Numbered from the stretch's first letter, positions 35,745-44,705 are shown. The stretch is 64,000 nucleotides of DNA from an uncultured Lachnospiraceae bacterium (GCA_910578555.1 CAJTPS010000002.1:63880-127879); one strand, 5' to 3'. The notes: generated by a model not told the origin, from the sequence alone. Numbers and translations are program-made.

Positions 35745-35774
35745 AAAGGGGCAGACCGTAAGGTCTGCTCCTTT
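35745..35774 (+). terminator. Terminator after serA
   Basis: A 13-base stem (35745-35757 with 35762-35774) around GTAA, with a single G-T pair, ending in TTT. Confidence 0.85.
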
Positions 35775-35799
35775 GTAAGTGAATTTAAATATGAATATT

Positions 35800-36084
35800 T
35801 CAATTCAGACGGTTGGCAATTTTGGAGAAATTGGCGCCTTCATTTTCGTCAAGCGTTGCCTGCAGCTGGTTCTCTGCCTCCACGGAAGCCTCGCTAGCCA
35901 GATCCATGTAGAGAATAAAAATGTCTTCAACGGACAGGCCCTTTTCATCCGCGATCTCCTGCATGACCGGCTTTAATGCCTCCAATTGGAATGAGATTCT
36001 TGTTTTCTGCGGATCAATGTCTGCCAGAGCTTGCTCGGCGAAGGCGTTGATACGGTCTAAGATTTCTTTTTTTTCCGCTGTCAT
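35800..36084 (-). CDS. Small helical protein of unknown function
   Basis: 94 residues, mostly predicted helix, acidic, with no signal peptide, membrane segment or cysteine. I do not recognise the family. The frame is supported by its own well-formed promoter (36108-36136), an AAAGGAT ribosome site and compact fit between the serA terminator and the next gene. It may be a regulator or adaptor; nothing in the sequence decides this. Confidence 0.7.
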   Translation of the reverse strand: MTAEKKEILDRINAFAEQALADIDPQKTRISFQLEALKPVMQEIADEKGLSVEDIFILYMDLASEASVEAENQLQATLDENEGANFSKIANRLN

Positions 36085-36107
36085 TTAAGTACACATCCTT
36101 TTCGACT

Positions 36108-36136
36108 ATTTTATTTGCAATACTTTTATTTATCAA
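36108..36136 (-). promoter_or_regulatory. Promoter of the small minus-strand gene
   Basis: Minus strand: TTGATA, 17-base spacer, TAAAAT. It is back to back with the plus-strand promoter at 36153-36181. Confidence 0.65.
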
Positions 36137-36152
36137 TCATATCACTTCGTGC

Positions 36153-36181
36153 TTGTGCTGTATAGGCTTATTTGATAAAAT
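36153..36181 (+). promoter_or_regulatory. Promoter of the DUF1015 gene
   Basis: TTGTGC (36153-36158), 17-base spacer, TAAAAT (36176-36181). Confidence 0.55.
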
Positions 36182-36274
36182 AAATTTGTATGATATATGC
36201 GAATATTATTGTTTGGCCTTGCAGAAACAGCACAGCTGCGGCAGGGTCGGACAGGAAGCAGAACAGGAGACAAA

Positions 36275-37516
36275 ATGGCGAAAGTAAACCCTTTTCGTGC
36301 CGTGCGGCCAAGAGAGGATCTGGCGGATCAGATCGCGGCGCTGCCTTACGACGTGTACAGCAGACAGGAAGCATATGAGAAAGTGCAGGGAGATCCCTAT
36401 TCATTTCTTCGGATCGACAGACCGGAGACACAATTTCCGCCGGATTATGACATGTATGCGCCGGAAGTGTATGAGAAAGCACGGGATATGCTCAATCGTA
36501 TGGTACGGGACGGACTGTTTATCGAGGAAGACAGAGAGGCGTATTATGTCTATGAACTGGTGATGAACGGGCGATCTCAGATTGGAATCGGTGCCTGTGC
36601 TTCTGTGGAGGATTATGAGAACCAGGTGATCAGGAAACATGAGAATACGCGGGCGGATAAGGAGGCGGACCGTATTCGTCATGTGGATGTATGCAGTGCT
36701 CAGACCGGTCCCATTTTTCTGGCATACAGGAGAAGGGAGGGCATAGAGCGGCAGGTCCGCAAGGTGATGAGCAGCTGTCCGGAGTATGATTTTACGGCTG
36801 AGGACGGTGTTATTCACAGACTCTGGGTGATCGATGATATAGGAGACGTAGAGCAGATCAGGCGGGAATTTGAACAGGTGGAAACCATCTATATCGCGGA
36901 CGGGCATCACAGATGTGCCTCGGCGGTGCGGGTATCGCAGATGCGCAGACAGTCGCACCCGGGCTATACCGGAGAGGAACAGTTTAATTATTTCCTGTCA
37001 GTGCTGTTCCCGGATGACCAGTTGATGATCATGGATTACAACCGGGTTGTTAAGTCGCTTAACGGGTATACGGAGGAAGCGTTTCTGGATCGGATCGGAC
37101 AGGACTTTGAAGTGGAAGCGGCGGGAGCGGAACCTTATAAACCGAAGCATAAGGGTGAGATCGGCATGTACCTTGGCAAGTCATGGTATTGTCTGAGAAT
37201 CAGACAGGAGCGGTACTGCGGGGAGGCGGTAGAGGATCTGGATGTGTCGGTTTTACAGAGAGACCTTCTGGAACCGGTACTCGGAATCAGCGATCCCAAG
37301 GTGGATAGCAGAATCGATTTTGTAGGCGGGATCAGGGGACTGGAAGAACTGGTAAGAAGAGTACATACGGACGCGCAGGTGGCGTTTGCCATGTATCCGA
37401 CGGATATTCATGAACTGTTTGCGGTGTCTGATGCTGGGAAATTAATGCCTCCGAAATCTACCTGGTTTGAACCGAAACTGCGCAGCGGATTACTGATTCA
37501 CAAAATAGAGGAGTAA
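36275..37516 (+). CDS. DUF1015 protein with ParB-like DGHHR motif
   Basis: A member of the uncharacterised DUF1015 family (413 residues from ATG 36275, which has CAGGAGA upstream). The N-terminus FRAVRPREDLADQIAALPYDV is the family opening. ADGHHRCASAV (D209-R213) resembles the DGHHR/GxxR signature of the ParB/sulfiredoxin fold, a fold that includes ADP- or ATP-dependent free-serine kinases (SerK, SbnI). Position next to serC-serA, which I recall as recurrent for DUF1015 in Clostridia and Thermotogae, makes a role in serine/phosphoserine metabolism an attractive but untested idea. No serB-type phosphatase is present in this window. Confidence 0.85.
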   Translation: MAKVNPFRAVRPREDLADQIAALPYDVYSRQEAYEKVQGDPYSFLRIDRPETQFPPDYDMYAPEVYEKARDMLNRMVRDGLFIEEDREAYYVYELVMNGRSQIGIGACASVEDYENQVIRKHENTRADKEADRIRHVDVCSAQTGPIFLAYRRREGIERQVRKVMSSCPEYDFTAEDGVIHRLWVIDDIGDVEQIRREFEQVETIYIADGHHRCASAVRVSQMRRQSHPGYTGEEQFNYFLSVLFPDDQLMIMDYNRVVKSLNGYTEEAFLDRIGQDFEVEAAGAEPYKPKHKGEIGMYLGKSWYCLRIRQERYCGEAVEDLDVSVLQRDLLEPVLGISDPKVDSRIDFVGGIRGLEELVRRVHTDAQVAFAMYPTDIHELFAVSDAGKLMPPKSTWFEPKLRSGLLIHKIEE

Positions 37517-37572
37517 CGGTTGTCATATTTCCATGACAGGCCGTAAGAAATATATTTCAGGAAAGGGGAAAC

Positions 37573-37594
37573 GATCATTGCAGCCGGAATGATC
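37573..37594 (+). promoter_or_regulatory. Hairpin between ribosome site and glgB start
   Basis: GATCATT (37573-37579) and AATGATC (37588-37594) pair perfectly. The purine-rich GAAAGGGGAA (37561-37570) lies just before, and ATG 37600 just after. Folding would bring the ribosome site from about 30 to about 9 bases from the ATG. Confidence 0.5.
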
Positions 37595-37599
37595 AATAA

Positions 37600-40206
37600 A
37601 TGAACATGAATAAAAGATTGTATAAACTGATGAACTGGGCCGAAATAGAGGGGATCGTATATTCTGAATCAGATAATCCGCATGCGCTTCTCGGTGCCCA
37701 TGTGACGGGGAGTTCCGTGCTTGTACAGACTTTTCAGCCCGGAGCCAGGAGTGTTCGTCTGCAGCTTGTAGAAGGTGATAAGAGCTATAAGATGGAAATG
37801 GCGGACGAGGAAGGATATTTTGCGGCGCTCCTTCCGGGGAAAAAAATTCCGGAGTATGAGTATATTGTGGAGGCGCAGGACGGGACGCTTAAGAAGGTAA
37901 AGGATGCCTATAACTACCCGCCGCAGATCACGCGGGAGGATACCGAGAAATTCAATGCAGGCATCCACTATATGATCTATGAGAAACTGGGCGCACATCC
38001 GATGAAAATTGACGGCACGGAGGGGGTTACATTCGCCGTGTGGGCGCCGAACGCGGTGCGTGTCAGTGTAGTGGGTGATTTCAATGGATGGGACGGCAGA
38101 ACACACCAGATGAGAAGGCTCTGGGATTCGGGAATCTTTGAAATATTTTTACCCGGGGTGAAAGCGGGCGACTGTTATAAGTTTGAGATCAAGGCAAAGG
38201 GCGGTCTGACTTTCCTGAAGGCAGATCCGTATGCATTTGGACAGCAGCTTCGGCCGGACAGTGCATCCGTTGTAAGAGATATTGACGGGTTTAAGTGGGA
38301 AGACAGCAAATGGATGAAGAAGCGCGTGAAGGTGCAGACGGAAGACCAGCCGATGAATGTATATGAGATTTATCTCGGTTCCTTTGCAAAGCCTGAGGAC
38401 GGCAGGGATTTCTATAATTATCGTGAACTGGCTCCCAGGGTGATCGAATATATACGGAAAATGGGGTATACCCATGTAGAACTGATGCCTGTGATGGAAC
38501 ATCCGCTCGACGCGTCGTGGGGGTATCAGGTGATCGGATATTATGCGCCAACTTCCCGTTACGGCACCGCGGAGGACTTTATGTATTTCATGAACGAGAT
38601 GCATAAGGCGGGGATTGGTGTGATCTTGGACTGGGTACCGGCACACTTTCCGAGGGATACTTACGGTCTGTCGGGGTTTGATGGAACCTGCCTGTATGAA
38701 CATCAGGACCCGAGGCAGGGTTCGCATCCGCATTGGGGTACGCTGATCTATAATTACGGCAGACCCGAAGTGCGTAACTATCTGATCGCGAATGCGCTTT
38801 ACTGGGTGGAACAGTACCATGCCGACGGCATACGGATCGATGCCGTGGCATCCATGTTATATCTGGATTATGGTAAGAGCGACGGACAGTGGGTTGCCAA
38901 TATTTACGGTGGTAATGAGAATCTGGAAGCGGTGGAATTTCTCAAACACTTGAACTCTATCATGAAGAAGCGCAATGAAGGCGTGCTCATGATCGCGGAG
39001 GAATCGACGGCATGGCCAAGGATCACAGGGGCGCTGGACGATGACGGTCTTGGGTTTGATCTGAAGTGGAATATGGGATTTATGAACGACTATCTGAGCT
39101 ACATTAAGACCGATCCCTATTTCCGTTCCGGGCGTCATAATGATCTGACGTTCAGCATGATTTATGCTTACAGTGAGAAATTTATGCTGGTGTTCTCCCA
39201 CGATGAAGTGGTGCACGGCAAAGCGACGCTTCTCGGCAAGATGCCCGGAGAACGGCCGCAGCAGTTTGCCAATATGAGACTGACATATGCTTATCATATG
39301 ACACATCCGGGTAAGAAGCTGATCTTTATGGGACAGGATATCGGTGAGTATGATGAATTTAATGAGGCGAGGGAAGTAGAATGGGATCTGCTGCAGACAG
39401 AGGATCATGCCGGATTAAATCGTCTGGTTGCGGACATGAATAAACTGTACACGACGAAACCGGCGCTGTATGCGAAGGACACGTCTTGGGAAGGATTTGA
39501 GTGGATCAACTGCATCACCCCCGATGCATGTATGCTTTCTTACATCAGAAAGACCGGTAAGCCGGAGGAATCTCTGGTTGTGGTGGCTAATTTTGCAGAC
39601 GCGAAGCAGGAATTTCGTGTGGGTGTGCCTTATGAAGGCAAATATAAGGAAATATTGAACACAGATGCCGCGATTTACGGCGGTAAGGATATCGTGAATA
39701 AGAAGGTCTGCAGTACGGTTGAGGAAGAATGGGATGGTAAGCCCTATGCCATTGAGATGGTGAGCGCGCCTTTGTCTATCAGTATTTTCTCCTATACGCC
39801 GTATACGCCGCAGGAGAAAGCAGAGATCGAGAGAGCCCGCGCGGAGGAACTGCGCAGGGCTGAGGAAGAGGAAGAGCGCAGAGTGGCGAAGGAGCTCGCA
39901 GACACGATCGCGAAAGAAGCGGCGGAAGCCAGACGGTTAGCCAAGATTGCGGCAGCGGAAGCAAAAGAGCGCGCCAAAGCCGCAGAGGAAATGATCAGGA
40001 AGGCGCAGGAAGCGGAAGCCAGACTGCATAAGATAGAAGCGGAGCAGGAGCGCAGACAGGCGGAGGACAAGAAAGCCGCAGACCAGAAAACAGTGACTAG
40101 GAAAGCGGAAACGAAGAAAGCGGAAGCTAAGAAGCCGGAAGTTAAGAAGCCAGCGGGGCGCCCTAAGAGGACAGGGGGAAAGCCCGCGGACAGTAAGCAG
40201 AAGTAA
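37600..40206 (+). CDS. glgB: 1,4-alpha-glucan branching enzyme, long C-terminal tail
   Basis: Introduces alpha-1,6 branches in glycogen. An N-terminal CBM48-like part (VTFAVWAPNAVRVSVVGDFNGWDG) precedes a GH13 barrel with nucleophile D414 (GIRIDAVASM), acid E467 (IAEES) and D535 (FSHDEVVHG). The all-beta C-terminal domain ends near residue 737. About 131 further residues form a highly charged Ala/Lys/Glu/Arg helix, probably a long coiled coil, ending in a Lys/Pro-rich stretch. Standard enzymes are 630-760 residues, so the tail is extra. No other glg gene lies nearby. There is no ribosome site at the usual distance. Confidence 0.95.
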   Translation: MNMNKRLYKLMNWAEIEGIVYSESDNPHALLGAHVTGSSVLVQTFQPGARSVRLQLVEGDKSYKMEMADEEGYFAALLPGKKIPEYEYIVEAQDGTLKKVKDAYNYPPQITREDTEKFNAGIHYMIYEKLGAHPMKIDGTEGVTFAVWAPNAVRVSVVGDFNGWDGRTHQMRRLWDSGIFEIFLPGVKAGDCYKFEIKAKGGLTFLKADPYAFGQQLRPDSASVVRDIDGFKWEDSKWMKKRVKVQTEDQPMNVYEIYLGSFAKPEDGRDFYNYRELAPRVIEYIRKMGYTHVELMPVMEHPLDASWGYQVIGYYAPTSRYGTAEDFMYFMNEMHKAGIGVILDWVPAHFPRDTYGLSGFDGTCLYEHQDPRQGSHPHWGTLIYNYGRPEVRNYLIANALYWVEQYHADGIRIDAVASMLYLDYGKSDGQWVANIYGGNENLEAVEFLKHLNSIMKKRNEGVLMIAEESTAWPRITGALDDDGLGFDLKWNMGFMNDYLSYIKTDPYFRSGRHNDLTFSMIYAYSEKFMLVFSHDEVVHGKATLLGKMPGERPQQFANMRLTYAYHMTHPGKKLIFMGQDIGEYDEFNEAREVEWDLLQTEDHAGLNRLVADMNKLYTTKPALYAKDTSWEGFEWINCITPDACMLSYIRKTGKPEESLVVVANFADAKQEFRVGVPYEGKYKEILNTDAAIYGGKDIVNKKVCSTVEEEWDGKPYAIEMVSAPLSISIFSYTPYTPQEKAEIERARAEELRRAEEEEERRVAKELADTIAKEAAEARRLAKIAAAEAKERAKAAEEMIRKAQEAEARLHKIEAEQERRQAEDKKAADQKTVTRKAETKKAEAKKPEVKKPAGRPKRTGGKPADSKQK

Positions 40207-40221
40207 GAGGCAAAAAGTATT

Positions 40222-41118
40222 ATGGATAATCAAGTGGCAGAATTAGGACAGATTACACCGGATGAGATCAATGTCGGACTGATACAGACATATCTGCAGC
40301 AGCTTCCGGATAAAGCGCTGCGGTTCGGGATGCGCGTGGTTATGGCGCTGGTTTTCTTCCTGATCGGCATGCAGATCATTAAGCTGGTCCGCAGGATCGT
40401 TCGACGATCTTTAAAGAAGGGCAATGCAGATACAGGAGTCATGCAGTTTCTGGATTCTTTTATCAAGGCGGCGATGTACATCGTGCTGATTTTTATGATC
40501 GCATCGGGCTTCGGCCTGGATGCCGCCAGCGTGGTTGCGCTCCTGGGATCTGCGGGAGTGGCGATCGGTCTTGCGGTGCAGGGAAGTCTGGCTAATTTTG
40601 CGGGCGGCGTCCTGATTTTATTGCTGAAGCCTTTTCGGGTTGATGATTATATCAGAGTGGATAGCGAAGGGCATGAGGGAACGGTCAGGGAGATTCAGTT
40701 ATTCTATACGAAACTGGCAACGCCGGACAATCATGTGGTTATTATTCCTAACGGCACATTGGCAAATACCAGCATACTGAACACCAGTATGCTGGGAGAA
40801 CGGCGTCTGGATATTCTGGTGGGAATCTCTTATGATGCCGATATCCGCAGGGCGAGAGAAGTAATCCTGCAGGTGCTGGAAGCTGACGCGGCGGTGCTGA
40901 AAGAGAAAGAACGGAAGGTGTTTGTACAGGAACTGGGAGACAGCAGTGTGAATCTGGATGTGCGCTGTTTTGCACTAAATGAGGACTATTGGGAATGCAG
41001 GTGGCGTATTACGGAACAGATTAAATATGCGTTGGATGAGGCAGGCATTACGATTCCGTATCCGCAGATGGACGTACATGTCACGGGTCTGAAAAGTAAC
41101 GCTGATTGCAAATTATGA
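40222..41118 (+). CDS. mscS: Small-conductance mechanosensitive channel
   Basis: A membrane channel that opens under tension to release solutes in hypo-osmotic shock. Three hydrophobic helices precede the cytoplasmic vestibule; the pore-lining helix has the Gly/Ala pattern GSAGVAIGLAVQGSLANFAGG, followed by LKPFRVDDYI and IPNGTLANTSI, the family landmarks. Length 298 is that of simple MscS. It starts 15 bases after glgB, so the two are probably co-transcribed. Confidence 0.95.
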   Translation: MDNQVAELGQITPDEINVGLIQTYLQQLPDKALRFGMRVVMALVFFLIGMQIIKLVRRIVRRSLKKGNADTGVMQFLDSFIKAAMYIVLIFMIASGFGLDAASVVALLGSAGVAIGLAVQGSLANFAGGVLILLLKPFRVDDYIRVDSEGHEGTVREIQLFYTKLATPDNHVVIIPNGTLANTSILNTSMLGERRLDILVGISYDADIRRAREVILQVLEADAAVLKEKERKVFVQELGDSSVNLDVRCFALNEDYWECRWRITEQIKYALDEAGITIPYPQMDVHVTGLKSNADCKL

Positions 41119-41137
41119 GAGTATTTCATTTTTTTAC

Positions 41138-41166
41138 TTGCAAAATTGTCCATAAGCAAGTATAAT
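41138..41166 (+). promoter_or_regulatory. Promoter of the tRNA-Thr gene
   Basis: TTGCAA (41138-41143), 17-base spacer, perfect TATAAT (41161-41166), ending 20 bases before the mature tRNA. Arms ACTTGC and GCAAGT in the same stretch could also form a weak terminator for mscS. Confidence 0.75.
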
Positions 41167-41186
41167 AATTTTTGTTGCAGAGATAT

Positions 41187-41259
41187 GCTGGAATAGCGCA
41201 GTCGGTAGCGCAACTGATTCGTAATCAGTAGGTCGAGGGTTCGAGTCCCTTTTCCAGCT
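41187..41259 (+). tRNA. tRNA-Thr (anticodon CGT)
   Basis: A 73-base cloverleaf. The 7-base acceptor GCTGGAA pairs with TTCCAGC, the D stem is GCGC, the anticodon stem ACTGA/TCAGT holds the loop TTCGTAA with anticodon CGT (codon ACG), the variable loop is AGGTC and the T arm is GAGGG-TTCGAGT-CCCTT. Discriminator base T; CCA is not encoded. Confidence 0.96.
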
Positions 41260-41274
41260 TGCAGAATCGAGTAG

Positions 41275-41300
41275 GAGGCGGTCATTGACTGCCTCTTATT
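41275..41300 (+). terminator. Terminator after tRNA-Thr
   Basis: GAGGCGGTC (41275-41283) and GACTGCCTC (41287-41295) pair around ATT with one G-T pair; TTATT follows. Confidence 0.75.
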
Positions 41301-41383
41301 TGATGCACAGGTCCGTATGCGGAAGAAAAGTATATTTTGTAAAGCCATAACAGGGCAGAATACAGATTGTGATCGGGAGAGTT

Positions 41384-41749
41384 ATGTTTATGAAATTTAT
41401 TTGTCTGGCAGGCGAAGGGAAGGCGCAGGAGACAATAAAAAGAGAATATAAGGGGGCGGAGCGTTTCGGGGAAGTGCGTCTTGGAGAATCCGTTTTGTTC
41501 TATCGCTATTTTATCAGAATCAAATATGTGCCTTACGGAGAGGTCACGGGAGCGTATCTGCGGCAGGAGAGCGGCGAGAGCGGGGAGTTTCTGCTGGTGG
41601 AAAATTATCTGATGCTGGAGACGAAGGAAGGCGTTGTGCATAAGCTGCGGATGGAGCGGGAAGCATATGCAAGAGAAGTGCTTTCTGTTTTGCGGAAAAG
41701 GTATCAGTTTATGAGAATTGGATATAATCGACCAGGTCAGTCAAAATAA
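41384..41749 (+). CDS. Small hypothetical protein
   Basis: About 121 residues, apparently cytoplasmic, with alternating beta-strand patterns (GESVLFYRYFIRIKYVPY) and a helical C-terminus. I do not recognise the family; a small beta-barrel or PH-like fold is possible. The start is uncertain: ATG 41384 after GGGAG, ATG 41390, or GTG 41369. It lies between the tRNA and nrdD, separated from nrdD by a promoter, so it is likely monocistronic or read from the tRNA promoter. Confidence 0.62.
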   Translation: MFMKFICLAGEGKAQETIKREYKGAERFGEVRLGESVLFYRYFIRIKYVPYGEVTGAYLRQESGESGEFLLVENYLMLETKEGVVHKLRMEREAYAREVLSVLRKRYQFMRIGYNRPGQSK

Positions 41750-41796
41750 TACTACAAATTATATGTATAAAATATAAAAATAAAATATACAATACC

Positions 41797-41824
41797 TTGA
41801 CAGCAAATTTTTCAGTGATACAAT
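41797..41824 (+). promoter_or_regulatory. Promoter of nrdDG
   Basis: TTGACA (41797-41802), 16-base spacer, TACAAT (41819-41824). The downstream ATATAT-centred segments at 41818-41833 and 41850-41865 loosely resemble a pair of NrdR boxes about 32 bases apart. Confidence 0.75.
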
Positions 41825-41911
41825 ATATGGTATACGCGATTGAGATATATCATATATTATGTGTGTGTTACAGAAGGTATCAGTGAGAAGAGATTAGGTG
41901 GGTATTGCAGT

Positions 41912-44074
41912 ATGAAAATTATTAAGAGAAGCGGCGCGGAAGTAACCTTTGACTTGAGGAAAATCGTGGCGGCAATCTGTAAGGCGAATAACAGCGTTAA
42001 AGAGGAAGAAAAGTTATCTGAGGAAGAGATTGACGAGATTGCAGAGGTAGTAGCGCGAAATTGTGAAGAGATGAAGCGTTCTCCGAGTGTGGAAGAGATT
42101 CAGGATATGGTGGAGAACCAGCTCATGAAATACCGTGCATACACCATGGCCAGAAATTATATTACTTATCGGTATAAGAGGGCGCTGATCAGAAAGTCCA
42201 ATTCTACGGACGAACAAATCTTAAGTCTGCTGGAATGTAATAACGAAGAAGCAAAACAGGAAAATTCCAATAAGAATCCTACGGTCAACAGCGTGCAGCG
42301 TGATTATATGGCGGGTGAGGTCAGCAAGGATATTACAAAGCGCTTCCTGCTGCCGCCGGATATTGTGGATGCGCACGAACAGGGAATCCTGCATTTTCAT
42401 GATGCGGATTATTTTGCACAGCATATGCATAACTGCTGTCTGGTTAATCTGGAGGATATGCTGCAGAACGGTACGGTGGTCAGCGAGACGATGATTGACA
42501 CACCCAAGAGTTTTGCTACGGCATGTAATGTCGCTACACAGAGTATCGCACAGATTGCGAGCTGTCAGTATGGCGGACAGAGTATTTCCCTTTCCCATCT
42601 GGCGCCATTCGTACAGGTGAGTCGTGAGAAGTTCCGCAGAGAGATCAGGAGGGAACTTGCAGAAAGCGGTCTGGAAGCGGACGATGAGCAGGTCAACCGG
42701 ATCGCGGAGAGCCGTGTGAGGGATGAGATCAAGCGTGGAGTTCAGATTATTCAGTATCAGGTCATCACGCTTATGACGACGAACGGGCAGGCACCGTTTA
42801 TCACGGTGTTTATGTATATCGACGAGGTGCCCGAAGGGCAGCTTCGGGATGATCTGGTTATGATCATTGAGGAAATGCTGCACCAGCGCATTAAGGGCGT
42901 CAAAAATGAAAAGGGCGTCTACATCACGCCGGCATTTCCGAAGCTGATCTATGTACTGGAAGAAGATAATATTCACGAGGACAGCAAGTACTGGTATCTG
43001 ACCAGGCTGGCGGCGGAGTGTACGGCAAAGCGCATGGTGCCGGATTATATATCCGAGAAAATCATGAAAAAATTTAAAGACGGCAATTGTTATACCTGCA
43101 TGGGCTGCCGTTCGTTCCTTACGGTATATCACGACGAAGAGGATAAGCCGAAATTCTACGGCAGATTCAACCAGGGTGTTGTAACCCTGAATCTGGTGGA
43201 TGTGGCATGTTCTTCCGGCAGGGATATGAAGAAATTCTGGGAGATCATGGACGAGCGTCTGGATATGTGCAGACGGGCGCTTATGTGTCGTCATAACAGG
43301 CTGAAGGGTACGCCTTCCGACGTGGCGCCGATTCTGTGGCAGAACGGTGCGCTGGCGAGGCTTAAGAAGGGGGAAAAGATCGATAAACTGCTCTACGGCG
43401 GCTATTCGACCATATCTCTCGGGTATGCCGGGTTATGCGAGTGTACCAGATATATGACCGGTAAGAGCCATACGGACCCGGCGGGAACGCCTTTTGCGCT
43501 GAAAGTCATGCAGTATCTGAACAATGCCTGCAAGGAATGGCGGGAAGAGACGAACATAGATTTCAGCTTATACGGTACGCCGCTGGAATCCACTACTTAC
43601 AAATTCTCCAAATGTCTGCAGAAGCGTTTCGGCGTGATCGAGGGCGTGACGGATAAGAATTACATCACCAACAGTTATCACGTACATGTGACGGAACCGA
43701 TCAACGCGTTTGATAAACTGAAATTTGAAGCGCAGTTTCAGGAGTTGTCGCCGGGCGGTGCAATCAGCTATGTGGAAGTGCCGAATATGGAAAACAATCT
43801 GGATGCAGTGCTCTCTGTTATGCAGTACATCTATGAGAATATAATGTACGCGGAACTGAATACGAAGAGCGATTATTGTCAGGCATGCGATTACCATGGC
43901 GAAATAGAGATTGTAGCGGACACGGACGGCAAACTGGTCTGGAGATGTCCGAACTGCGGTAACACGGATCAGGATAAGATGAATGTTGCGAGACGTACGT
44001 GCGGATATATCGGTACACAGTTCTGGAATCAGGGACGTACGCAGGAGATCAAGGAGAGGGTGCTGCATCTCTGA
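41912..44074 (+). CDS. nrdD: Anaerobic ribonucleoside-triphosphate reductase
   Basis: A glycyl-radical enzyme making deoxynucleotides without oxygen. An N-terminal ATP-cone (MKIIKRSGAEVTFDLRKI onward, about 90 residues) should sense dATP/ATP. The barrel follows with active-site Cys regions such as CYTCMGCRSF. Zinc ligands are in CQACDYHG and CPNCGNTD, and the radical Gly is G698 in RTCGYIG near the C-terminus. I use ATG 41912 (AGGTGG about 10 bases before), giving 720 residues. Its activase nrdG follows at once. Confidence 0.97.
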   Translation: MKIIKRSGAEVTFDLRKIVAAICKANNSVKEEEKLSEEEIDEIAEVVARNCEEMKRSPSVEEIQDMVENQLMKYRAYTMARNYITYRYKRALIRKSNSTDEQILSLLECNNEEAKQENSNKNPTVNSVQRDYMAGEVSKDITKRFLLPPDIVDAHEQGILHFHDADYFAQHMHNCCLVNLEDMLQNGTVVSETMIDTPKSFATACNVATQSIAQIASCQYGGQSISLSHLAPFVQVSREKFRREIRRELAESGLEADDEQVNRIAESRVRDEIKRGVQIIQYQVITLMTTNGQAPFITVFMYIDEVPEGQLRDDLVMIIEEMLHQRIKGVKNEKGVYITPAFPKLIYVLEEDNIHEDSKYWYLTRLAAECTAKRMVPDYISEKIMKKFKDGNCYTCMGCRSFLTVYHDEEDKPKFYGRFNQGVVTLNLVDVACSSGRDMKKFWEIMDERLDMCRRALMCRHNRLKGTPSDVAPILWQNGALARLKKGEKIDKLLYGGYSTISLGYAGLCECTRYMTGKSHTDPAGTPFALKVMQYLNNACKEWREETNIDFSLYGTPLESTTYKFSKCLQKRFGVIEGVTDKNYITNSYHVHVTEPINAFDKLKFEAQFQELSPGGAISYVEVPNMENNLDAVLSVMQYIYENIMYAELNTKSDYCQACDYHGEIEIVADTDGKLVWRCPNCGNTDQDKMNVARRTCGYIGTQFWNQGRTQEIKERVLHL

Positions 44075-44118
44075 TCAGCTTACAGCTGCTTTATATACTT
44101 GAAGCGCAGGGGATATTT

Positions 44119-44640
44119 ATGTATTATTCGGAGATTAAAAACTGTGATGTGGCCAACGGACCGGGCGTGCGTGTGACGCTTTTTGTAAGCGGATGTACGC
44201 ACCACTGCGAGGGCTGTTTTAACGAGATGACATGGGATTTTCATTACGGACGGCTCTTTGACGAGGCGGCCGAAGAGCAGATCCTTGCATATCTGGCACC
44301 GGCTTATATTGCCGGACTGACGCTGCTTGGAGGAGAACCGCTCGAGTATGCGAACTGGCGGGAACTCCTGCCGTTTATCAGAACGGTGAAGGAGAGATAT
44401 CCCGGGAAGAACATCTGGTGTTACACGGGATACCGTTTAGAGGAAGACCTCCTGGAGAAATTCTGCGTACAGTGGCCGGATATGAACGAATTTCTGTCAT
44501 ACATTGATGTGCTTGTTGACGGGGAGTTTATTCTGGAAAGAAAAGATATCAGTCTCAGATTCCGGGGGTCGGACAATCAGCGGATCATTCTGTTACAGGA
44601 GTCTCTCAGGAAAGGTGAGACTGTGCTGTGGACAGGGTGA
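44119..44640 (+). CDS. nrdG: Anaerobic NTP reductase activating protein
   Basis: A radical SAM activase that generates the glycyl radical on NrdD. The cluster motif CxxxCxxC is C26-C30-C33 in SGCTHHCEGCF, followed by TLLGGEPLEY, the SAM-binding GGE. The start at 44119 has AGGGG 7 bases upstream; the frame is open further back into nrdD, but homologues begin with MYYSEIK or similar. 173 residues is the usual length. Confidence 0.97.
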   Translation: MYYSEIKNCDVANGPGVRVTLFVSGCTHHCEGCFNEMTWDFHYGRLFDEAAEEQILAYLAPAYIAGLTLLGGEPLEYANWRELLPFIRTVKERYPGKNIWCYTGYRLEEDLLEKFCVQWPDMNEFLSYIDVLVDGEFILERKDISLRFRGSDNQRIILLQESLRKGETVLWTG

Positions 44641-44705
44641 AGACTTGAACGCTGCGGAATGTCCGGACGGCTGAGAACAGAATATATTATACAGAATATT
44701 TAATG

